This document shows, piece after piece, positions 35,157 to 44,473 of a stretch of 64,000 nt of DNA. How positions within the stretch are numbered: the stretch's first letter is position 1; each line of letters starts with the position of its first letter. Both the position numbers and the translations under genes were made by a program. Origin of the DNA: Bacteroidota bacterium (GTDB taxonomy: Bacteria > Bacteroidota > Bacteroidia > 2-12-FULL-35-15); NCBI GenBank assembly GCA_025963715.1, contig JAOQAG010000041.1:1-64000 (forward strand), given 5' to 3'. The notes under the pieces were generated by a model that saw nothing but the letters and a program-made list of their open reading frames with translations, did no database searches and was not told the DNA's origin.

Positions 35157-35262
35157 GGCGCGAGTGTCCCAACGTGCCTTTTATTTATAGAGCGTCCCGC
35201 TCTTTTGCTTAAAATAGGGCGAGACGCCCTGAAATAGTTCGGCACGTTGGGACACTCGCGCC
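35157..35262. repeat. cruciform repeat block, second copy
   Basis: A 22-bp perfect inverted repeat (35157-35178 with 35241-35262) encloses the hairpins AGAGCGTCCCGCTCT (about 35199-35213) and AGGGCGAGACGCCCT. The outer arms resemble those at 26932/27024, but the inner five to seven bases differ and have changed together in both arms. The rest of 35041-35461 shows no gene. Confidence 0.75.
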
Positions 35263-35427
35263 TGTTGCGTATAAAATCGCAAAGCAATTTTGAAACAGCC
35301 TGCGTAATTCTTTTCCATTATTTTTTAATCTGTGAATCTGTGGCAACCGGGCTTAATAAATTAAATCTGGGACTTTTTGCTTTTGCAACAAATCCGCAAT
35401 TAACTATTTCCTGAATAAGTAAATTGC

Positions 35428-35435
35428 TAACTTTG
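35428..35435 (+). promoter_or_regulatory. putative -7 promoter element of the aminopeptidase gene
   Basis: TAACTTTG fits TAnnTTTG and lies 26 bp before the ATG at 35462. No clear -33 TTG is found. Confidence 0.42.
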
Positions 35436-35461
35436 AAATTCCATTTTAAAACAACATTCAC

Positions 35462-36751
35462 ATGAAATATTCCGCTATTGATTCCGCCTTATTTATTGAG
35501 AACCGCAAACGTTTTGCTGCCAGCTTAAAACCAAATTCCATTGCACTTTTTGTAAGCAATGATATTTTGCCAACCAATGCAGATGGCGCTATGGGCTTCG
35601 TTCAGAACTCCGACCTGTTTTATTTAACAGGCGTTGACCAGGAAGAAACCATTTTGCTGATCTATCCGGATGCAAAAACAGGATCGCACAAGGAAGTATT
35701 GTTTGTGCGTGAAACCAGCGAGCTGATCGCTACCTGGGAGGGTGCAAAATTAAACCAGGCGGAAGCAACAAAAGTATCGGGAATTAAAACGGTTTTGTGG
35801 GCAAATGGTTTTGATGCGTTTTTAAAATCGCTGATCTTCCAGGCGGAGCATGTGTATCTGAACAGCAATGAGCATACCCGCAGATACATTGAAACGGAGA
35901 CAGCAGAAATGCGCTTCAATAAAAACATCATGGCAAAATTTCCGCTGCATAAATACGAGCGTTCGGCGCCAATCATGCACTCGTTGCGTGCGATCAAATC
36001 CGGCTACGAAGTGGAACTGATCCAGCAGGCATGTAACATCACCGAAAAAGGCTTTCGCAGGTTGCTTGGTTTTGTAAAACCGGGCGTGATGGAATATCAG
36101 ATCGAAGCAGAATTAATTCATGAGTTTGTACGCAACCGCTCCCGCGGATTTGCATACGGGCCGATCATTGCATCGGGTGCAAGCGCTTGTGTGCTGCATT
36201 ATATTGAGAACAACAAAGAATGTAAATCCGGCGATGTGATCTTATTGGACGTTGCTGCAGAATACGGAAATTATGCAAGCGATATGACACGCTGCCTGCC
36301 TGTAAACGGAAAGTTTACTCCGCGTCAGCGCCAGGTATACGATGCAGTTTTGAGAGTGATGAAAGCGGCAACAGCCATGCTGACCGTTGGAAATGTGATC
36401 CCGGAATATCAAAAAGCAGTGGGCTTGCTGATGGAAAAAGAGCTGGTCGATCTTGGATTATTGACAATGGATGATATCAAAAATCAGAAGCCGGAATGGC
36501 CTGCATATAAAAAATATTTTATGCACGGCACTTCTCACTTTTTAGGTTTGGATGTGCATGATGTTGGAGATTTCAACCGCAAGATCGAAGCTGGAATGAT
36601 ATTTACATGCGAACCTGGAATTTATATTCCACAGGAAAATTTAGGGATCCGTTTGGAAAATAATATTTTAGTAACAGCAAAAGGCCCGCAGGATCTGATG
36701 AAAAATATTCCACTGGAAGCCGATGAGATCGAAGCATTGATGGCGAAGTAG
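35462..36751 (+). CDS. pepP: Xaa-Pro aminopeptidase (aminopeptidase P, M24B)
   Basis: A 429-aa cytoplasmic metallopeptidase that removes N-terminal residues ahead of proline. The N-terminal AMP_N domain (residues 10-140) has SDLFYLTGVDQEE. The pita-bread catalytic domain has all five metal ligands: D263, D274 (LLDVAAEYGNYASDMTR), H359 (HGTSHFLGLDVHD), E384 (CEPGIYIP) and E399 (RLENN). Length is normal. It is a single gene, followed by the 36807 inverted repeat. Confidence 0.95.
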   Translation: MKYSAIDSALFIENRKRFAASLKPNSIALFVSNDILPTNADGAMGFVQNSDLFYLTGVDQEETILLIYPDAKTGSHKEVLFVRETSELIATWEGAKLNQAEATKVSGIKTVLWANGFDAFLKSLIFQAEHVYLNSNEHTRRYIETETAEMRFNKNIMAKFPLHKYERSAPIMHSLRAIKSGYEVELIQQACNITEKGFRRLLGFVKPGVMEYQIEAELIHEFVRNRSRGFAYGPIIASGASACVLHYIENNKECKSGDVILLDVAAEYGNYASDMTRCLPVNGKFTPRQRQVYDAVLRVMKAATAMLTVGNVIPEYQKAVGLLMEKELVDLGLLTMDDIKNQKPEWPAYKKYFMHGTSHFLGLDVHDVGDFNRKIEAGMIFTCEPGIYIPQENLGIRLENNILVTAKGPQDLMKNIPLEADEIEALMAK

Positions 36752-36806
36752 TCTTGAGTAATTAGTCCTTAGTTTTTAGACTGTGTGTTAAAACTAATTA
36801 CTTTAA

Positions 36807-36898
36807 CGTCATTGCTAGGGCTTTTCGCCCGAAGCAATCTCACACCAGTTTATGAGCTAGAATGAGATTGCTTCGGGCGAAAAGCCCTAGCAATGACG
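36807..36898. repeat. perfect 36-bp inverted repeat, co-varying copy
   Basis: The arms are 36807-36842 and 36863-36898 with a 20-nt loop (CACCAGTTTATGAGCTAGAA). They match 26629-26720 except for one position in each arm (G to T on the left, C to A on the right), so pairing is kept. The loop also matches with three or four changes. The flanks of the 26.6-kb element are not shared here. After it, 36940-36985 holds CTCTGCG/CTTTGCG heptads. Confidence 0.85.
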
Positions 36899-37031
36899 CG
36901 CCAAACATCTAAACACTAAAACTATAATTCTCAATTTTTTTCTCTTTGCGCTCTCTGCGCCTCCTCTGCGCTCTTTGCGGTTAAATATTTTTGTACACAG
37001 CATCTAAAGACTAACGACTCCGGACTAACGA

Positions 37032-38579
37032 CTATCTACTAACCTTCTCTTCCACAATTTCCCTGAACGATGTTTTCCTGATCTTGCTGTCCACCCAGGA
37101 AATAAAATCAAAATTTTCAAAAACAGTTTTTTCGAAGGGGTCTTTCTCCAGCGGCAACAGTGCAGCTTTCAGCTCCTTGTAATATTTTGTTTGCTCTTCG
37201 CGATTTTTTGTTTTCAAAATTTTTCCTACGAAATCGAGGAACACATTCTCAAATTTGTACACCCTGTTCCTGGAACTTAAATAACGGTAAGTCGATTTAA
37301 ATGCATGCGGTACAAAATCATCGTGCTTTAATTCAATGTGAATGATCAGGCTCAGGATCTGCGCATAACAGTGCAGGTCCATGCTTTCGTCGATGGAAAC
37401 ATCGTTCAGCAATTTGTTGGTCCATTTTAATGCAGCCGTGTATTTTTCCGCACCAAAATAAGCAGCGGCAACATTCAAACAAAAAGAAGCGATCCGTAAT
37501 TTGGAAAATTTACCCGGATATTTATTCAGTTTGTCTTCGATCTTCGGCGCCAGTTCAATTGCTTTTTCAAATTCGGCAGTCATTAAATAAATATTTAGCT
37601 CGATGCTCATCGCAGTAGAAAAAAGCTTCACTTCCAGATCCTCATTCTTGCTGCTTTCCAGCTCCTGCCAGGTGGAACGTAATTTTTTTAAGCTGGCAAA
37701 TACTTCATCAAATTTTTTGAGCTGACTGCCTACATAAATTGTATTTGTTAATACAGAAAAATAAATATTTGGCTCTTCACGGAAAATATCCGGGTTGGTT
37801 TCGATCAGCGCCACATTTTTAACGAGGTTACTATAACTTTTTTCATAATCGCCGATCCCAAAATAATACGCGCTGTAAATGTGGTAGAATAAATATTTTG
37901 TTTCGCGCGACAGTGCTTTCTCTTCACCTTTTAAAAGTGTGTTGTCGATTATTTTTTTGAACTTCGCTAATTCCGAGTCATTCCGCACTTTTCCCTGTTT
38001 GTTGAGGATCATGAAAAAGCGACTTTTGATGTTCCAGTATTCGTTAAAATTTTTAATTTTTTCACTCGTTAAGCTATCTTCTTTTAAGATATTGATGATC
38101 ATCTCATCTGTTTTTCCTGCATAATTTTCCGTTTCGATCAATCGTTTTTCCCACAAGCTGATCTCCAGCAACGAGGAATGACGCTCGAAACGTGTGGCTG
38201 TTTTTTTTGCACTCAGTAATATTTTTGCGCATTGATCATACAATGTTTTTTTGTAGAGGATCTCCGCGCAATGCAAATCTTTTTTTAACTGCGCATCAAT
38301 AGAACTGTTGGAGTGGAAGGCATCCAGGCTGTCGAGGATCGTATCATACAAGCGTGCTTTGGCGATCGAGAATTTATTGACGAATGCTTCTTTCCGGAAT
38401 TGTTTCAGGATCGCTTCTTCATCGTATTCCGTTTGTTTATCAATGCCTTCAAATAATTTCAGATAATTATTGGTTTCGCCCGCTGTATGGCGCGAAGCAT
38501 AAATGCTGAAATACCTTTTTTCTGACTTGCTGAGTGATTTTATGAGTCGGTGAAGTTGCCCGGATACTTTGTTAGACAT
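37032..38579 (-). CDS. large alpha-helical protein of unknown function, 515 aa
   Basis: Predicted cytoplasmic, with no signal peptide or membrane segment. It is rich in Lys, Leu and Glu and made of repeated helix pairs (AKARLYDTILDSLDAFHS, LKKDLHCAEILYKKTLYDQCAKILLSAKK, AAYFGAEKYTAALKWTNKLL). The layout resembles degenerate TPR/SEL-type solenoids. The opening LHRLIKSLSKSEKRYFSIYAS looks like a conserved N-terminal helix pair in Bacteroidota proteins. Function unknown. It stands alone between an inverted repeat and a 608-bp gap. Confidence 0.85.
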   Translation of the reverse strand: MSNKVSGQLHRLIKSLSKSEKRYFSIYASRHTAGETNNYLKLFEGIDKQTEYDEEAILKQFRKEAFVNKFSIAKARLYDTILDSLDAFHSNSSIDAQLKKDLHCAEILYKKTLYDQCAKILLSAKKTATRFERHSSLLEISLWEKRLIETENYAGKTDEMIINILKEDSLTSEKIKNFNEYWNIKSRFFMILNKQGKVRNDSELAKFKKIIDNTLLKGEEKALSRETKYLFYHIYSAYYFGIGDYEKSYSNLVKNVALIETNPDIFREEPNIYFSVLTNTIYVGSQLKKFDEVFASLKKLRSTWQELESSKNEDLEVKLFSTAMSIELNIYLMTAEFEKAIELAPKIEDKLNKYPGKFSKLRIASFCLNVAAAYFGAEKYTAALKWTNKLLNDVSIDESMDLHCYAQILSLIIHIELKHDDFVPHAFKSTYRYLSSRNRVYKFENVFLDFVGKILKTKNREEQTKYYKELKAALLPLEKDPFEKTVFENFDFISWVDSKIRKTSFREIVEEKVSR

Positions 38580-38969
38580 GTATATTTTTTAATGTTTTTT
38601 ATGAAGGGGACGCTTTTGTATTATTCCTGTTTTTGCATTAGAACACTATTGAATTTATTTTTTTATTCAATGCCGGTCTATGGAAACTCAATAGTAAAGG
38701 GTTTTTCATAAGAAAGTAGTAGATGGTTTAAACTAAAGATAGTTATAAAGTTTTGTAATTCATAGGATCAGCACTGTTAATTTGAGTGTAATAATGACTA
38801 TTAGAGATGTATATATTTAAAAAAGCGTGAAAATGCATTTGAGATGTATCGCGGAAGCGGGTGAAATGCCCTTAAAATAAGGAGTTTGGTACGGAATGAA
38901 TATTTAAAAGACAACTTTGAGATGTATAGAATTGGAAAATCTTGTTTTATAATGTAAAGTAAGTTGAAT
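38580..38969. other. AT-rich gap with three GAGATGTAT motifs
   Basis: No gene is seen. GAGATGTAT occurs at about 38804, 38840 and 38921, each in a different setting. They could be binding sites or chance in AT-rich DNA. The promoter and leader of the next gene follow at 38970. Confidence 0.3.
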
Positions 38970-38977
38970 TACATTTG
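38970..38977 (+). promoter_or_regulatory. putative -7 promoter element of the giant surface-protein operon
   Basis: TACATTTG is a full match to TAnnTTTG. The nearest upstream TTG (38942-38944) has a 25-nt spacer, longer than usual. Transcription from here would start about 38984 and give a leader of about 200 nt that includes the structured element. Confidence 0.45.
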
Positions 38978-39000
38978 ACCAAGTTTAAATGCTACAGTCA

Positions 39001-39074
39001 ACCTGCCGGAGGCTAAACATGGGGATGTTGTAATCCGGCAGGTGGCTAAAGCAAAAACTAAATGCGTCCCCGCA
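39001..39074 (+). ncRNA. structured 5' leader element (candidate cis-regulatory RNA)
   Basis: The outer stem ACCTGCCGGA (39001-39010) pairs with TCCGGCAGGT (39034-39043). Inside it AACAT (39016-39020) pairs with ATGTT (39025-39029) around a GGGG loop. A second hairpin TGCG-TCCC-CGCA follows at 39063-39074. The first loop, GGGG plus the next A (39021-39025), can pair with TCCCC (39067-39071), a possible loop-loop contact. GGCTAAA occurs twice (39011 and 39044). It matches no riboswitch class I know and ends 113 nt before the ATG of the 1,745-aa protein. Confidence 0.4.
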
Positions 39075-39187
39075 ACCGTTTAAGCAATAAATGTGACCAC
39101 ACGTTAAGTCAGCAGCGCCATTTGAATGTTTATTAGATTCTTTGAATAATAACAGGCGTACATTTCCATTGCAGAAAGCCACTACTT

Positions 39188-42100
39188 ATGAAAAAAATAA
39201 TCACTCTCCTATTTATACTGACCGCTTTTTTAAATGTTGGTATTGCACAGCACAACTGGCTGCAAGGCGCCGGTAGTAATGCAAATGATGAAGCATTGGA
39301 TGTAACGCACGATGCGCAGGGAAATATTTATGCGACAGGTTATTTCAGCCAGTCGGCACGTTTTGATAATATGATCAGCAGCTCCGCAGGACTTAGCGAT
39401 GTATTTGTGAGTAAGCAGGATTCGCTCGGAACGTTCCTGTGGGTTGCAAAAGCAGGCGGAACGCAGGATGATAAAGCAGTAGCATTAACGGTTGCTCTTT
39501 CCGGCGAGATCTACATTACCGGTAATTATAAAGGAACAGCACATTTCGGATCGTACACGCTTACATCTACCGGTGGCTCGCAGGATATTTTTGTTGCGAA
39601 GCTTGATAACAGCGGAAACTTTGTGTGGGCGCACAGTTACGGCGGAGGTGATGTAGACATTGCCACAGATCTTGTGGTGGATGTGAATGGAAATGTAACC
39701 GTTGCCGGACAATTTAAAGGCGTATCCAATTTTGGAACGTTTTCATTTACCTCCGTCAATTATCCCTTGACCATGCCTGTAAATGGCGGTCAGCCTTCGT
39801 TTGATGCCTTCATTTTTAAAATGAATACATCGGGAACGGTAAGCTGGGCAAAACAGGGAGCTGCGGTGTATGATGATCGTGTTTTAAAATTAGGCGTGGA
39901 TGATCAATCCAATATTTATGTATGCGGACAATTTTCAGACACACTTTCATTTACAAATCACTACAATAACAATGCGTTTAATGCCGGTTTCCTGATGAAG
40001 CTGGACAGTAACGGAACGGAAAACTGGTTTCGCCGTATGATCGCTACACAGTTCATGGTGTACGACATGGCAGTGGAAGGCAATGATGTATGGCTTACCG
40101 GCGATTTTAAAGGAACGATGGTGTACATCGGGCCACCGAACAGTTACATAAACGGAACATCCGCCAACAAAACATTTGTATTAAAAGCGGATGCAAGCAG
40201 CGGAAATTATTCGGCAGGTACCAGTGAAAGCAGCGATAATGAAGTGTCTTCGCGCGGGATTGCGGTGGATGCGCATAACAATGTATACACAACGGGATAT
40301 TTTAAATGCTCGTTCACACCTTTTTCGCACACACATGGCAACGGCGTTTTTTACAGTGTGGGCTACCGCGATGTGTATGTGATCAAATATGACAACACGC
40401 TGTCACGCCAGTGGGAGAAGCAATACGGCGGTATTGGCGATGATTACCCGACTGCAATGACGGTGCTGAATGATGACAAGCCGATTGTTGCCGGAAGTTA
40501 TACCAAAAATTTTAATGCTACAGATGGTAATCATTTTACCACGCATGTGAATAACCTTACCACCATCAATTCAAATATTGGCAATGTGATCTGCGGTAAT
40601 AATTTGTATGGAAAATTTATCACACAAAAAGGATTTGGCAATAAAGATATTTTACTGGCGCAACCGGTGGATGCAGCGTGCCCGCTGTACGATTATTTTA
40701 AAAGGATAAGCGGAACCTGCACGCTGGATACATTGATGCCGCAGCGTTTTCCGCTGGGCGATACCATGATGGCCTGCGACCGTTTGCTGGCGTATGTAAC
40801 TACACCGACCACCACGGATAGTTTACAGGCACCGGAATGGTCGTATCACTGGACTGGTGGCGGAACAAATGACAGTATTTATTTTACCACTTCCGGATGG
40901 AAAACCATTACTTACGGTTATGCCGATAATTGCCGCAACTTTGTAGATTCATTTTATGTACAGATAGATCCAACACCATCTGTACCAATGATCAATGTAT
41001 ACGGAGTTCAATCGATGGAAGCGATCCCGGTTGCGGGCTGTTTGAAAAAAGCGCTGCTATATACCGGCGATACGGCTACGCTTGTTGCATCGGGTATTGC
41101 ACCCGGTAACACATATCACTGGACATTACCCGATGGAACAATTGTAAGTTCTGTTGATACCATCCGTGCCGGTGCTCCGGGTGTTTATTCTTTGTCGGTA
41201 ACCAGCCCGAATGGTTTTTGCAGCAACGAAAATTGTGTAACGGTTTATCAATGGAATGCGGCAGGAATCGGTGGCAGCCTTTCTGCATTTGTTCCGCAGA
41301 TTATTTTTACAAACAATACATTTAATACCAGCGATACGGTAAGGATCTGTAAAAATGATCTTTTTGAAATGCAATTGGTAGATAGTACTATTCATGCTTC
41401 CGGAAGCACAACCACACTTTTTGCATTTACAACCTGGAATTTATCGGGTGGTTACGAATTTCATCCCTACGATTCATTTGTGAATACATTTGGAACACAC
41501 ACGCAAAATTTTCAGGCAGATTCCACTACCAATTGTACGGTTACCGCCACCGTTTTAGATCCGGCAACGGGAGCGCCTTTGCTCACGATCAGTCGTAATT
41601 TTTTCCTGGAAGTGCATGAAGCACCATCCAATGTGCCTGTAATTTCGGGGCTTTCGTTCTTTTGCCCGGGTGATACCGTTTTATTAACTGCCAGCGGCGG
41701 CGATAATTATATCTGGAACGGGCCGGGAATAGTGCAGTCCTCGCACGATTCGGCGTTTGTAAATTTATTGGGAACGTACGGCATCTCATCCACCACGCTT
41801 GATCCTGTACTGGGTTGCCCGAAACATGCCAGCACAACATTTAACCTGGGTTCCATGCCAGCACCGTTGATCACGATGTACCCGGCGCATGGCGTTATTT
41901 GTCCGCTCGATTCGGTATTGCTTACCGCAGAAACCGGTGGAACGTATATGTGGTACGGGCCTACGGGAACTGTTATTGCAACAACACAATCGGTTTACGT
42001 ACACACACCCGGTATTTATTATTATACATTTATATCAGCAACCGGTTGTTCCTTAGTATCGGAAATGGCGGAAGTAAAACAATACAGCACGCCGTACATT

Positions 42101-44425
42101 GATGCATTTCCGGGAACGAGCCTGTGTGCCACCGGTACGGTTTTAATTACTGCATTAACAGATCCAAGCACCATTTTAAACTGGTCGGCGCCTTTGAGCG
42201 GATCCGCTTTCACGCAAGTGATCAGCTCAGCAGGAACGTATACGGTGAGTGCAAATTTTTGCAACATCACTACCATTGCCAATATTACCATTACCAATGC
42301 AGCAGGCACTCCGGTGGATCTTATTTATACCGGCCGCGATACTATCTGCGCGCAGGATACGCTGGTGCTGCTTGCTTCCAACGGATATTCCAATTACACG
42401 TGGTATCCTGCATTCCAGGAATCACAATCGTATTCGACCACTGGCGGTGGAACGTTTTATGTGCAGGCCCAAAATGCGGAAGGTTGTTTGAGCAGCGACA
42501 GCATTACCGTGTATACACTTCCGGCAGTTGTAGCGCCTGTTACTGCAGATACGATAGTATGTGCCGGAAGCAGCGTTTCGCTTACCGCTTCGGCTACAGG
42601 AACATTGTTATGGTATTCCGATCTGTATGGCGGAAGCTTAGTAGCTACCGGTACTTCCATCACAGCCAATGCGGGCCAGAGCGATACTACTTTTTATGTG
42701 GCAGCATCCAACGGAACGTGTTCGAGCGCGCGTACTCCATTAACGGTAAATATTATCAACGGGTCGCAGATCCCTGTGATCACTGGGAATGCAACCGCAT
42801 GTGTAGGCGATACATTATCGCTGAGCGTGAATGCGCCGGTGAGCGGTGTAAGTTATACCTGGAACGGCCCGGCAACAAGTGCAGTAACAACTACACAATT
42901 GATTATTTATCCTGTTACAGCCGCACAGGCAGGCAATTACACCGTGTATGCAAGCAACGGTGTGTGTACAAGCGGTACGGATAGTATTACCGTTAATGTA
43001 AATACGATCCATCTGCAAGCCTTTGCTACCAATAGTTACACCATTTGCCAGTATGATTCCGTACAATTACAAACGGACACGCTTACAGGAACGTACCTCT
43101 GGAATACAGGCGCAACAGGTAATTCGGTGTATGCCAATCAAAATACGAGCAATTATTTTTATACCTATACCAATTCATTCGGATGTACTGCAACATCAGA
43201 TACCGTGCATTTGAATTTGATCCCGGCGCCGGTGTTGCTTACAATGGCAGATACAACAGTATGTACAAGCAGTCCGCTTAATTTTATTGCCACAACCGAT
43301 TCTTCACTGATGTTAACCTGGTATGATGAGTTGCATAATTTATTAAGTGTGGGCACTTCTTATGCGATCAGCTCCGTAAATCAGGCCACTGTAATTGCCG
43401 TGCAGGCAACAGGTGCCAATGGTTGCGCCAGTGCATGGGACAGCATTCATATTGCGATACAAACACCAATTACAGCGCCGTTGCTGAGTGTGAACGATAC
43501 CGTGTGTGAAGGTGGCACATTGAATTTATCGGCTACCGGTTTGCCTGGATATTCATATTACTGGAACGGCCCCAACGATTTTTCATCTACGGATGTAAAC
43601 CCTGTAATTCCAATGCTTGCTGCAAATGCAAACGGAACATACACCTTGTACGTTGTAAATGGTTATTGCTCCAGCGATACAGGGCATGTTGATATTGCAT
43701 TGTTCCCGATGCCGCTGATCACTGCCAGTGCAGATACCGCTATTTGTATTGGAGCGGAGGCAACATTAACAGCCAGCAGCAGCGAAGGAAATTTATTGTG
43801 GAATACCGGTGATACAACTGTAGGAATTACAGTTGCGCCAACAACGAGCACAAATTATGTGGTGCAAACCACCAACGCCTGTGCAACGGTAACGCACACG
43901 GTACATGTATCTATAAATGCATTGCCGGATGTAAGCGCCGGATCGGACGTTACTATTTTACTGGGAGAAACGGCCGCGCTAAATGCAAGTGGTGGCGCAA
44001 CTTATAGCTGGTCGCCGGATAACGGTTTGAGCTGCAGCGAATGCCCGAACCCGGGAGCAACCATTACCGCTTCGCAATATTATTATGTGACGGTAACAGA
44101 TAGCAACAATTGTTCGAGCGGCGATAGCGTATCTGTAAATGTACTGAACGTAAATGCCATTTATATTCCAACAGCATTTTCGCCAAACGGCGATGGATTG
44201 AACGATGAATTTAAAGTGCAGGGAAATAACATCAGCGAATTTAAAATGCTGATCTACGACCGCTGGGGCACAAAAGTATTTGAATCAAGTGATGTAAACG
44301 TTGGCTGGAACGGGCAATACAAAGGAAAACCGTCGGACCTGGAAACGTATGTCTACAAAATAAATGTAACCATGGATAACGGAGAGTCGCGCAAATACAG
44401 TGGTGCGCTTACGGTACTCAAATAA
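39188..44425 (+). CDS. giant T9SS type B surface protein, 1,745 aa
   Basis: Signal peptide MKKIITLLFILTAFLNVGIAQ. Residues 22-490 are SBBP-type beta-propeller repeats (DVTHDAQGNIYATGYFS, VALSGEIYITGNYKG, VDVNGNVTVAGQFKG, VDAHNNVYTTGYFK). About a dozen Ig/PKD-like domains follow, with repeated openings of the form VCAGSSVSLTASATGTLLWY, ACVGDTLSLSVNAPVSG and VCEGGTLNLSATGLPGYSYYWNG. The C-terminus is a gliding-motility type B sorting domain: IPTAFSPNGDGLNDEF, LIYDRWGTKVFESS, WNGQYKGKPSD. It is likely a cell-surface adhesin or filament. It heads a tight run with the next two genes (48 and 38 bp gaps). Confidence 0.93.
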   Translation: MKKIITLLFILTAFLNVGIAQHNWLQGAGSNANDEALDVTHDAQGNIYATGYFSQSARFDNMISSSAGLSDVFVSKQDSLGTFLWVAKAGGTQDDKAVALTVALSGEIYITGNYKGTAHFGSYTLTSTGGSQDIFVAKLDNSGNFVWAHSYGGGDVDIATDLVVDVNGNVTVAGQFKGVSNFGTFSFTSVNYPLTMPVNGGQPSFDAFIFKMNTSGTVSWAKQGAAVYDDRVLKLGVDDQSNIYVCGQFSDTLSFTNHYNNNAFNAGFLMKLDSNGTENWFRRMIATQFMVYDMAVEGNDVWLTGDFKGTMVYIGPPNSYINGTSANKTFVLKADASSGNYSAGTSESSDNEVSSRGIAVDAHNNVYTTGYFKCSFTPFSHTHGNGVFYSVGYRDVYVIKYDNTLSRQWEKQYGGIGDDYPTAMTVLNDDKPIVAGSYTKNFNATDGNHFTTHVNNLTTINSNIGNVICGNNLYGKFITQKGFGNKDILLAQPVDAACPLYDYFKRISGTCTLDTLMPQRFPLGDTMMACDRLLAYVTTPTTTDSLQAPEWSYHWTGGGTNDSIYFTTSGWKTITYGYADNCRNFVDSFYVQIDPTPSVPMINVYGVQSMEAIPVAGCLKKALLYTGDTATLVASGIAPGNTYHWTLPDGTIVSSVDTIRAGAPGVYSLSVTSPNGFCSNENCVTVYQWNAAGIGGSLSAFVPQIIFTNNTFNTSDTVRICKNDLFEMQLVDSTIHASGSTTTLFAFTTWNLSGGYEFHPYDSFVNTFGTHTQNFQADSTTNCTVTATVLDPATGAPLLTISRNFFLEVHEAPSNVPVISGLSFFCPGDTVLLTASGGDNYIWNGPGIVQSSHDSAFVNLLGTYGISSTTLDPVLGCPKHASTTFNLGSMPAPLITMYPAHGVICPLDSVLLTAETGGTYMWYGPTGTVIATTQSVYVHTPGIYYYTFISATGCSLVSEMAEVKQYSTPYIDAFPGTSLCATGTVLITALTDPSTILNWSAPLSGSAFTQVISSAGTYTVSANFCNITTIANITITNAAGTPVDLIYTGRDTICAQDTLVLLASNGYSNYTWYPAFQESQSYSTTGGGTFYVQAQNAEGCLSSDSITVYTLPAVVAPVTADTIVCAGSSVSLTASATGTLLWYSDLYGGSLVATGTSITANAGQSDTTFYVAASNGTCSSARTPLTVNIINGSQIPVITGNATACVGDTLSLSVNAPVSGVSYTWNGPATSAVTTTQLIIYPVTAAQAGNYTVYASNGVCTSGTDSITVNVNTIHLQAFATNSYTICQYDSVQLQTDTLTGTYLWNTGATGNSVYANQNTSNYFYTYTNSFGCTATSDTVHLNLIPAPVLLTMADTTVCTSSPLNFIATTDSSLMLTWYDELHNLLSVGTSYAISSVNQATVIAVQATGANGCASAWDSIHIAIQTPITAPLLSVNDTVCEGGTLNLSATGLPGYSYYWNGPNDFSSTDVNPVIPMLAANANGTYTLYVVNGYCSSDTGHVDIALFPMPLITASADTAICIGAEATLTASSSEGNLLWNTGDTTVGITVAPTTSTNYVVQTTNACATVTHTVHVSINALPDVSAGSDVTILLGETAALNASGGATYSWSPDNGLSCSECPNPGATITASQYYYVTVTDSNNCSSGDSVSVNVLNVNAIYIPTAFSPNGDGLNDEFKVQGNNISEFKMLIYDRWGTKVFESSDVNVGWNGQYKGKPSDLETYVYKINVTMDNGESRKYSGALTVLK

Positions 44426-44473
44426 AAATAAACAAATCATCCCCGAAATGTTTAATCTTAAAACGCTACGATC

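Noticed and set aside
39001-39074. The leader hairpins as a known riboswitch (c-di-GMP-I or cobalamin)
   Set aside because: Some short strings resemble c-di-GMP-I aptamer segments, but the order, the GGGACGCAAAG core and the tetraloop receptor are not present on either strand.
38985-39182. 65-aa minus-strand frame over the structured leader
   Set aside because: It overlaps the hairpins, has no recognisable features, and the pairing pattern explains the sequence better.
42124-42984. 286-aa alternate-frame open frame inside the 1,745-aa protein gene
   Set aside because: Shadow of the low-complexity Thr/Ser/Gly-rich reading frame; rich in Cys, His, Tyr and Arg, with no domain.
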